Assembly (NCBI RefSeq): GCF_000224145.3
Contig: NC_020168.2
Span: forward strand, 6,177,727 to 6,241,726
Source: Ciona intestinalis
Taxonomy: Eukaryota > Chordata > Ascidiacea > Phlebobranchia > Cionidae
DNA length: 64,000 nucleotides
Direction of reading: 5' to 3'
The notes under the pieces were generated by a model. It did no database searches. It was given only the letters and a program-made list of their open reading frames with translations, and was not told where the DNA came from. Both the position numbers and the translations under genes were made by a program. Positions 37,701 to 49,700 of this stretch are shown piece by piece. Numbering within the stretch: the first letter of the stretch is position 1; each line of letters opens with the position of its first letter.

Positions 37701-40700
37701 ACACAAAATTTACAAACTGAATTATTTTCAAAGAAGTTTTAGGAACTGAATTAAATCCGCACAACACTTACAGCCTGCGAAGGGGTCGATAAAGTCTCTG
37801 TTAGTTTGGCAACAATTGGTTTAACTTTCGGGTGGTCTTTGTCCAAATGTCGTGCTAATGTTCCCAACAAGATGACAACGCTTTGCCGAACTTCATCGTA
37901 ACTTTGGGAGGTCGGGGCCTGTGGAAGAACTTTGTTTTAAAACTACATTGGTTTTAAATATATTAAAAAAAATTGTTTGTCAGTAAAAGTTTAAAATTTA
38001 ATAAAACAAGATAATAAAGTCTATAGGTATACAAATGTTAAATTTAAGACATAAGAACTTGTTACATTTTTAAGAAACTCTTCAAAAACTTGCAGCAAAA
38101 TTTCAGTCGAATTTTTGCCGTGGTCGTTTACAGCTTGTAGAGCAGCCTCCAACATTTTTTTTGCAACCTGGATAAATATATTATAGTATTAACACTTTGC
38201 GAGCCTAATTTTGTGTACACTTTAAGCTGTTGCCTATTTTTTGGCATAAAAAAAGGTAAAAAACTTGATATGAAGAATGAAGATATATCACAGGTGTTAC
38301 AGTGTAATAAGCGTTTTTAAACCATTTTTAAGACTTCAAGTTAAACACATCAAAATTTGGGTTAAAATTATAAAGCCCAAAATACAAATAATATCTACTT
38401 TGTGTGCCCAAATTCGTTATCAGGTAAAATAGAAATTCCTAAATTTACACTTTTTGCTGTTTACTTACATACAACATGAAATTAAACCGAAATAATTAAA
38501 AAAAATTGATAAGCACTACTTTTTAAGATTCAAATAATATCCTCTTACTTCAGGGTTTCTGTCTCCGAGAGCATCCGGAACAAAGAAAGAGAAGAGAGCT
38601 TCAATCTGGTGATCCGGGAGGACGGGTGAGATCTTCTTCAGTGCGTGGGCAACTCCCACTCTTGCCTCAAAATGATCCGGAGGACTTTCTTGGATGACTC
38701 GTCCCAACTGGTCGATCACTGGAGCTGCTCTCTGTGATGTCATGGAGAATGATTGTTGTAAAGAAACGCAATGTAATGTATCATTATGTGTAATTAAAAA
38801 ACTTCACAACAATAAAATAGTGTTTCAAATATCATCATACTGTTGTTATGTCATAGTGTTTATTGTGTATATAGCAATTTTTTTTATACATTAGTGCCCA
38901 CATTAGTTAACTTTTCATTAAGTGTCTTGCCAAAAGACACATATACCCGCAATGGTAGCACTATCATTGTACATGTATACAATAATACAATTATAAACAT
39001 AATACCAGTCACACAGCACCCTACCTCCAACTTAAGATTATAAATATTGAACAATTCTTCACAAATTAAAGGTGCCATCTCTATGTTGGATTCGAGGGCT
39101 GCGTACAATGACTCAGCAGATGCTTGTTGGATTGCTGACTCATGGTATTGAATGTCCTCCTGTTTGTAAGATGGTTAATATTCATAGCTTATCTTGATAG
39201 GTTTTTATGTCTTTTAATTTCTTAACTAATTTGAAAATCTTTTTGAGATAAATTTTATTGGTGTTAAACTAACTTATTATCGATAGAGTGGAAAAACACT
39301 TGGCTGGCAACTATTTTTATTTGTTACATTAACTGACTGAGAGTTCGTCGCCATATGGTAAGACATCATCAGGGTGCAGTGTTAGAGTCTCGTCCAAGGA
39401 CACATTTTCCCATATTAGTAGCAGTGTTCTATTCTACTCTATGTCGGTGAGGTCCCGCAGCGTAGCACGCTATGGGCCGTAGGATTTAGGCCACAATTGG
39501 CCCATTACCCCATAATAGCAGTGTTAAGCCCTGAACCCATGATCTTTTACAGGCAGGCTTGCTTACCACTTTGCTAGGGAGGGTAACGAGCCAACTCTGA
39601 CCCAAACCCCAGGTTTCCTGCCATGTCACACTGTAAGAGTTTACGCACATAGAATATTAAGTAACAAATTTACTTTTAATTTTTTTTTTGAGTTACAATA
39701 TTTTTACGGATTCAACCCACCAGTATCTCTGTACAGATCGTAGATTCAAGTTTGAAATGCATAATTTCCCACAATTCTTTTCCCAACTTCCTGTTAGTAT
39801 CGTCGAGGTCATGCATGGCTACCCATGCACGACGTGTGACATGCAGAAGCAGGTTGTCGCTTGCCGATGCCACAACGTCACGTAATATCAACAATCCCTG
39901 TAAGGGTGGATTAAATTTTTATTATCAATGTGATTTCATTCAATATAAGATTTTAAATGTTTCAGTTTAAAATAGTAGAAGATTAATTGACTATTGTGTC
40001 ATCTTGAAATATTTCTGTTAAAACAAATTTGTTGTTGACATAATGGTCCAACTTTTCACAAATGTAGTAGTTTTAGGTATCCTTACTTGGAGTGCCACAC
40101 CACGCAGCATGGCCACTGGGGACAGCAGAGAGGTGAGCAGACATTTTATCTCGTCATCGCATGCAGTGGCACAACTAGGAATAACAATGATAATAATTAA
40201 TATTTAACTATTTTTGTAAGTTGTAACCCAAAGTTGCATGCAACGGTAAAATGATTATAACAATATAAATGTAAACAATAAATGTATGTTAGAAACTTGT
40301 TGTATTTGTTGGAAACTGCAGCCCTCGAGACATTCCACAGAAAGTGTTATTTATTGAGATTGCGGGTATGCTACTTGATTTATTATTATGAACTAGAAAT
40401 ATTGAAAAGTAATAACGTAGGCAGCACTGGTTAACAGGACTTTCCGCAACGCTAGTAAAAAACTGCAGGCAACACTTGAGAAAAACTTTTGGCAGCACTG
40501 GTAAAATCTGTAACACAACACAGGTGGAAAAAGTAAACACTGCTAAGCTTACCCTTGCTTTCCACTTGCAGACTCACAAACCCCGATCATAACTTTAACC
40601 GCCTCGTGTTGGACTTGAACCATGGATGTTCCGATCAACTTCGCTGTGTTCTCCATGACCTTTAACCTTGGCAGTAACTTGGGGTCAAAAGTCAAGTCGT

Positions 40701-43700
40701 CGTCGAACCTGATCCGCACTTGTGTTTTGATGATCTTCAGGGAGGAGAGGATCAAATCAACATCAGATGTGGAGGAACACACGCGATGTAGGAACGGGAA
40801 GATGTAGCATGAGCATGGTGACGGTTGCTCTGTATATAATGCATTGTCAGTTTCAAGCAAAGTTTTGCATTTTTTTGTACAATATTTCTATTTTTAAGTG
40901 AAATTTAAGTTCTATTTTATATGAGTGGGGTTCTATAGTGAGGCATGCTATGGGATTTAAGCCCAGCACCCAGCTTAGATTTAAGCCCAGCACCCAGCTT
41001 AGATTTAAGCCCAGCACCCAGCATGTAAGTTAGAAATAATAAAGATCTATAAGGGTGAGATCACATGAAATCTGGGGTATGGGCCTATTCCCCAACACTA
41101 AGGGTGGCACCATCTAGAGGTAGTTGTTAACCCTCAATAATGAAATGCACAATAATCAATCAAAGCCAACCAACTTACGAGTACTGATAGATTTCTTCAG
41201 TGATTCCATCACCCTTGCAACATTATCGTTTATATTCTCAGCACACCAAGCGTCATCTACTTTATGTGAGGGATCATATAATCTTAAAGTGGCGAAAGCT
41301 GTTTGGATGCCTGTGGAAAAAATCAATACAGTTTAATTTGGTGTTTTGTATAAAGGGTTTGTATTGCTGATCACAGAAGGCAAACAGAATATATAATACT
41401 TGCACGGTATTTATAAAAATACAGAACTCAATTTCTATAAAAGTTCTATTCTCTATAGTAAGGCAAGAGATTCAGAGAGAGGTGCCAGGGGATCTGGGAT
41501 TTAGGACAAAGTTGGCCTATTACCCCTGATTACAGCAATTTTCACCCATCACCTTTAAAAGTATTCTAATAGAAACTAAGGTATATCTAAACAGGAGATG
41601 GGGCATAAGGTACACTTGAATAGGTTACATTTATCTGGGTAAATTAAAATAAAGTGGTTTTATATTTATGAACCAACCAAGTTTTTTTAGATGATCTGGC
41701 ATCATTACACCACTGAGGGCGACAAAGAGTTGCTGTGCTCGTTCCGATGCGAGAGGAGACTTCAATAATTCAAGGAGGGGGCTCAACACTGCTACCAGGT
41801 GGTGGGAAATGCCAGTAGTGAGCGAATGGACCTTTATGGTGGCGTGAAGTACGTCGCAAGCTTTGTTGAACTCCGCATTAACCTTGGTGGAACAAACAAA
41901 GGTTATGGAAGATGGATAACTTGTTCCTACAGTTTATGTGCCTGTATTTTAATGTTGTTTCCAGGGTACTTTTATTAGTTATCAAACATATACAAACTGG
42001 GAACAGTTGGGAATGGACTGGCACCCAGTATGCTCACTTTCCATATCACGAATATTTAAACATATAGAACACAGTAGTATTAATATAACACAAAAGCCAG
42101 AACACACATCATATTACTACTTCATTACATCATCAAACCAACAACAACATATCATACAAAGAACCCACCAGCAACAACTTGTCCCTTATAACTTTTTCTC
42201 TTTCCATCTCAGCGTCAACCAACTCTTTCTGTTTCTTCGTTAGATTTAGGGGTATTGGGGGGTTTCCCTGTTTACCCCCCACCCCCTTCACCCCACCCGT
42301 ACCCCTCTTTTTAGCTTCAATCTCACGCTGAAGCTCTTCACCCATCATTTGTTCTTTGTAAGAATAAGCTTTGCTTTCTCGTTTTATATTTTTGTTTTGA
42401 GCGATTTTCGGAGCACTGGTTGGAAATAAAATAAAAACAAATTAAATCAATAAAATCTCTGGCATTGTTTGATTGGACCATAGTTGTTATAACACAGGTG
42501 TTCTGTTTCATACATCCCGTACTTGCCTACAAGTTTCCATATATATAACATTGTGGGTGACGGTTTTTATGTATGGCTGACAATTTAGACAACTCAAAAG
42601 TGACAACTGGTTGGAGCAATTGCCATTATGCGTCTTGCCCAAGGACACATACGCTCATAATGGTAGCCGTGTACGTATCTTAAAACTTTTTTTTAAGCTT
42701 AAAGCAACTGTGCTAACCATTTTGCAAAAGCACTTAATGTCTTATATGCGGGATCTTTGTATTAGATAAAATTAGGGTGTATGGATAAAACTTATAAAAA
42801 TATAACTGTCTTGTTTAAAAACATACACCCACAATGGCAGCAGCATCAAGTTCAGAACCAATTCCTGGCCAAGCACGCTAATTATAACAATTTATAAATG
42901 TATAAATTATAACACAGCCTTCACCACCTTTCAATAATAGCCATGTTATATAGAGCCCCATCCTTAGTTTTCATGATTCCAACTTCATCTTTAGTGACTT
43001 GTGTGAGGTCATGTTTTGATAGGTTAGTGACAAGATACTCAGTTACTTGTGACATCATAATGTCGGGTGCGATACGAAGCACATCACATAATGCGGCAAG
43101 ACTTGTCTGTGAGGGGATGGAAATGTTAATGGTGCATGGGGTGGTATGTCATACTAACTATTGGAACATGAGTGACATTATGTGTTTGCAATTTAGGGTT
43201 AAAGCTGAAATGGCTGTTACATACGTGGTAACTCGTAAGCGGAAAGGAGGTGTATGAAGCAGAACACCTGTGTAAAAAAAACTGCCATTGCCTTGCCCGG
43301 ATATATAAGTTATGTTCATTCATAGTTTTAGAACAACAGCACTGCATTACATACACCTACCTCATTATGGTGTGCAGGATGAACCAGTTTATCACAGATT
43401 GAACTGAGATGTGAAGAAATAAATTGTCGTGCATCGATTTTATTATTGTACAAATAATCCGTCCATACATGGTTGTTGGCAGCAGCTGAAACAAAAAGAT
43501 CTCATTTGAAAAAGCTCTTGCATTTAAACGGTGTTTAAGCCAGAATTGGTTAATTACCCCAACTCCCAAGTGCTACAACCCATTGGTGACCAGTAGGTTG
43601 GAGCAATTTCCAATTAAGTGTGTTGCCTAATTACCACATCTAGAATTGGGGTAATGAGTCAATTCTGGGCTAAATCCCATGTGATAAACAAGGACCTTAC

Positions 43701-46700
43701 TCAATAGAAACACAACTCCAATATAAACAACATTCAACACAATCCCACTCACTTATGCATGGATGATAAACATCAGGGATCATCAACATCGCGATATCTT
43801 CCGATGCTTTCGTCCCTACTTTCGCATCCAACAAACACAAGAGGGAGCTAGTGAAGCGACGATGTGAGACGTAATTCTTCATAATTTCAGCTGAATCATC
43901 AATTGCGCTGAAATCGATGAGTAATGCCGGGCGTAGTTGAGCGAAAAGTTCGTTGAGAAAGATGGAGGGTAATTCTGGAATAGTAGATTGTGTTTGTGAT
44001 GTAATAATACAATAATGAGCGTAAATCTTTAGTTTTAGCTGTCAAAGTACAACATTCCAATAAATTTTTATTTATCTCTTTGAACACAAAAGCGAAGATT
44101 TCCAAAGAATTTATAATACACAGTACAAACCTGAGTTGGCAGCCATGAGTTTCTTCAAAGTCTTCTCAACAACGCAATAAACATTCCTTGGTTTGTGTAG
44201 AAGCAGGTGCACCAAGATGTGATGGAACCGACTGTTAAGTTAAGTAAATATTAATATTATTATTATTAACACCCAAAGTACTACAATATATATCCGGCTA
44301 AGGCAGCTAATAGACACTCAATAATAAAGATTCTTTTCTATAAGGGTAAGGTCTTCAGCGAGGCACAGGCACATCTGATACTTTGGATGTAGCAGTAGGT
44401 GTATCACGCCAACATTCTATTCCACAACTGTGGTGCCTTCTTTATGTCACAAAAATAAATATTCACAAACCAATCACCTGACAATAAACTTTGACAGTTG
44501 ATCTGGAAAGATGAGCAACATCCTCTCAATAAGTGAAACAAGGATCATGATGACATCATCGGGAGCATGCTGGAGGACTTTATCGGATGTTAAGATCATC
44601 TTCTTTTCATCAAGAAGAATCTCCCATAACAGGTTAATCTTTTGTTCTAAAATTGTGAAAACGATTTTAGACATTTAATTTTGTTGATAATTTATAAAAT
44701 TATATAAAAAAAATATTTTTAGGGTAAGTGTTATATTTTAAGGTCCCACAAAGTGGTAAAGCCATGGGATCAAAAACTTACCAAGCTTACCATAGCTGGC
44801 CCATTACCAAAACAGCTATAATGGATAATACTTTACAAAAAAATTATATCATTATAACTGTTTTGGTAATGGGTCAACTCTGGTGTAAATAGACAGCCTA
44901 TATGAACACCTGTGAAAAGTGTTGCAACTAATTAAAGGTTATTCTTTTGTTCTACTTTACAGATTTTACTTTACAGATTAAAGGTGGTTGTACAAAGTAT
45001 CCGAAATTCGTCCGTTTTCTCTGTTTTGTCCGGATTTCGCTGCCGCATGCCGAACTCGGTAATGGGTTTGCATACGACTTTGCAAGCGAATTCGCATGCC
45101 GTATACTGTGTACAGCCACCTTTAATCTGTAAAGCAGATAACTTGTACACACCTAATAAATGACCAACAGCTCACCTTTCTTAAACTCCACCTCCCCAAG
45201 TTTCGATAAAAGCAATGAAGCACCAATGGCTTCACAAACCAAAGGTATTTGAGTGGATTGTTGCCGGGCTTTTTCCAAAGTTTGTACCAAGTATGGTACA
45301 ATGGGCTCAATCTGGGAACAAAAATGGAGGATGATCTAGTAAATGGCAAAAAAATATACTTAGTACTGTTCGTGTGTCCTTAAGACATTTAATTGCCCAC
45401 CCCATAATCATGAATGGGTTGTTGCACCCTGGGTGTCGGGGTAATGGGCCACTGTGTCTCAGCTCTGCTTAGTAGGGCCTTACTCACACAGAATGGAACA
45501 TGCTGTGGGATTGTACCCATATAGAAGGCAAGTTGCATTTGATTAACACTCAAGATATATTAGTTGCTCTATATGGGTGAGGTCCTATGACTATGCATGC
45601 AAACATGCAATGGAAGAGCCTGCCAAATATCCAAATAGATATATTTATTTAGCAATGTACAAAAGTAGCCTTGGTGTTGAGGTAAACAGCAAATCTTACC
45701 TACTTTCAGTCCTCCAAAAGTACTCACCATTTCCATATTATCCCGCTTAAACAGCTTGATCATACACTCGATGTAACCAAGCCTGACACCCGGTGTTGAT
45801 ACTTTGATGCTCGGAGCTTTAACGAACCATGATATGAGGTCTGGAGGAATGATGTTGATCATTGAGCACCAGGAAGATAGGGATGATGCTCCCGTGATGA
45901 GGGTTCCTTCATGAAGCTCCTGCGAGGGGGGTTTGATTATGAAATAAAAAAATAAAATAAAAAAAAACAACAAGGTACATAGGTCTAGGTGTATAACTAG
46001 TAAAAAAGCACGAGGTGTATGAAACAAAACATTCATGTTACAAATGCTGTCACTGTCCCACTATGCAAGGGTAAATAAGTTAGATTCAGTTCAATTGAAT
46101 TATTAAAACCCCTTTCTCGAGTGGCGGATCCAAGGGCTTAGCATGGAGAACAGTCACCCATTCAATGCTTATCCACACATGTCAAAATACCTATAACGGG
46201 CAACCACGTGATGCATAAGTCACTCAAAAGGTAACAACAAAATACAACCTGTTGTAGAAATGCCACCATCATAGTAGCAACTGATGAAGCCAATACATGA
46301 GATGAATTACCATCACCGACCGCACATCCTGCCCAAGCACCAACAGCTTTCAACACACTACATTTCTGACCAGCGAGTGTTAATTTACCTTCACTACCTG
46401 GATGTATAGGAAAAATAGGAGAAAATAAATGATGGAAAAAATTGGAAATTCACCAAGAATTTTTGGTCTGTAAATATTCTTTGTTTTAAACCAAATGGGA
46501 CCAGAAAAAAAAATTGTCCCATCTTAGCTCACCATACTATATTACAATGTGCTAAAAGCTTTTTGACTTTATGTCATTATTTTGGATCTCAGCACATAAA
46601 CAATGCTATGCAGGATACGTTTGTTCAAAAACTGTCCAGTCAAACTAACGATAAAAAATTCAGTGTTCCAACCTTTCAAGACGTCAAACAAATATTTCAC

Positions 46701-49700
46701 GGTTTCCAAAACAAACTCGGAATCACTGCATTGTGACGTCATCGGTATTATGACATCACAAGCAGCATCACGATTTGAATCGCTCTTAGAAATAAGTTGC
46801 GGAACCAACATTGTTGTGATCAACCGTGCGTGACGACTTAGGTCAATTCGGACGTTTGTAACAAAACTTTGGAACGCTGGAAACAAAGTGAAAGATATAA
46901 AAATTGGGTTTTAAAATTTAGGAAAGCTTAAAACTACAGGTGCCAGATAATTGTTTAATTGAGCTACACATTGTGAAAAAATCCACAGCAAATTTAATAC
47001 TGTGGTTTTATTCTATTCTATAAAGGTAATGTCCTACAATGGGACATATTAGTGGAGCTGGGGTTTAGGCAAGAGTTAGTCTATTAATCTAACATCCAAA
47101 CTTTAATAAGTTTTAAAAAAATGAGTAAGTTACCATAAATCGTTAACTTACTTGCAAAACAATTTTCTGGGTTCCTTAGGAAAGATTTTTGAAATGCCGG
47201 TAAAATAATTTGTTCAAAGTCTTGGTGGGTCACATTGTGTAGGATTGGGATGCAACAATCCTAAACAATACATGCATTGAACTAAACATATTTTTAAAAT
47301 AAAATCCCGAACAAATTAATTAAAACTTACCAGTGCTCCCTTCAGAGGCTGAACTTTGTTCAAAACCATCGATTTTACATAAAATGTAAAAACGTCGTTC
47401 TTTTTCTCTTCGAATGAGGATGGATAAGTAGCAGACAGTAGACCAAGCAAGCAACAGTTAGAATGGATTAGATCAAGATTTAATAAGATTTTGCTGATTG
47501 AGTCAAATGAGTTTGGATTCTGGGGAATGCAAAGTAAAATATAAATACATTTATTCATTTATTAAGTAAATGTATGCAAGATAAATACTATGCCAGTTAA
47601 ATTACAGTTTAAATGCAGATGTGGCAAAACTATAGGCTGATTCATGGCAAGTCTTAACATAAAAAAAAATTAAAATTAAAACTTCCCTAAAAACTTTTCT
47701 AAAGTTGAGGAAAGCTTGTGAAAGCTACTGTACCTGTATCAAATGTTCAGTACAAACATAGCATAAATGGGCTAATTCTGTTTTAAATCCAGGGTCATTT
47801 AACAAGGACCTCATCCATATTAAATAGGGTAATGGACCTAATGCCTAAGTTCCATAAATGACCTCAACCTTACAAAATATAATTTAACTTAAAAACAAAC
47901 TTTATTTTTAAATAAAAAATTTCCAACAGACTACCTGTTTCCACTGTGTTCTTATTTTTCTTGCACCACTACTAGATATGGACTTGGATTGACTTAGTTG
48001 TGATCCATAATACAATGATGCTTGTATTGCGACAAGTTTATTAACATCATCACCTTCCAGATTACCCATAAGCACGCATGACCACGACAACGCAACTAAC
48101 GCTTGGGCTGAAGCACTTCGACTGCATAGGAAGATATGAAGTGTTGGACCTAATGTTGCCAGCTGTTTTGAGTCAGTCACTACTATAGTGCATTTTGCAT
48201 GGCTATGAAGGTGTAAGTATTCGTGATTTTTATATTTTTTATATTTATAGCATGCATGTCTTGAACTTATTAACTTTTTATATAACAAGAATTTTCCAAA
48301 AACCAAGGTCTCATATTGGTAACATTGTTAAAATACAGGTACAACTTTCAACTACACACTTTGGCTCTGCTAGTTTGTTAAGACATCTAACAACAAAATC
48401 AGGTTTGAATTTGAACCCTAATTTCAAAAGTTGGCTGATATGTCAGTCAAGGCATCCCCAACTTTACCCAATGAAAGCTAATTTACTCTGCTTAATGTCA
48501 TTAGCCCCATACTCCCATTCAATACAAGCTACAATAAAATTCCTATCAAACCTTGGTGCTTTATTCTTAACATGAAACCTCCCTTCTTTATCAAGGACAT
48601 CCAACAATGCAGCTACGGAAACTTTTTTGTAATTTTCCATCAATCTTCGAATCAACTCAATGCATTTGTTTCGAGATTTTGCATCATTGTACAATCCAAG
48701 TGTTCGCGACAAACTCACAATACAAAGCTGGATCACTTTGTTTTGTATGTCTGTGAAAATGAACAAATAACTTGGTAAGGTATTCAGTCTTGTTAATAGA
48801 TATATATATTCCATATAATAACGTTTACCACATTAATTGAAATAAATCATAAATGGGTTGGAGCATCGTCTTTTGGTGAAAAACAGAACATTTTATTGTT
48901 TTTAACCAGAGAAGCTACCTGCTTATATATGAACAGCAATACAGCATTGAACCTCCGGCCTGGTATTCTCTGGTTACAACTTACAAGGCAATGCATTTCT
49001 ATAACATATCTCAAATCTTCCAATTAAAACCAACCTTTCTTGGTTTTAACACAAGATATGACATCATCAATCATAGAAATTCGTTTCGTCACTTTAAACA
49101 CCGTTGAATGAAGAACAAAAGTTTTCAGGCTTTCCTGGAACAATAGATTCAGTTGAAAAATGTTTGTTGACAAAAATATTGTGGAGTGTTTATACCGTTT
49201 AATATATAAGGGTAAGGGCCAACTTTGTTCTAAATTTTGGGACTTGGCATTAGACCTCACCCATTTAGAACAGAATACTTATATCTTATTATATATATTG
49301 CTGGGGGGTCTTTATTTTATATATATGTTGCATTTTTTCATTCTGTTACAACTTAATGTTAAAAGTATTTCCAATTACTAACATCTGATTTCTTTTAATA
49401 AACAATTGTATTAATTATGTATTATATATATTTTTACCGGATAACAGTAACCCCACAAATTATCAACATATTGAAAACAACAAATATAACTAACCATGTT
49501 TACGTTCCAATTCAATCTATTCAAAGTTTATATCAAACAACCTTGTCCACCTGTTATACAGAAGCACATATAATTATTGTCAACCACAGTTGTAAATTAA
49601 TATTTAAATGATGGAGCAGAAAATAGGAGTAAATAAACAAGAAAAAGACAAAGTTTGTGACTGAATGGAGTATTGGCGATTGATAGTAAATTCTGCATTA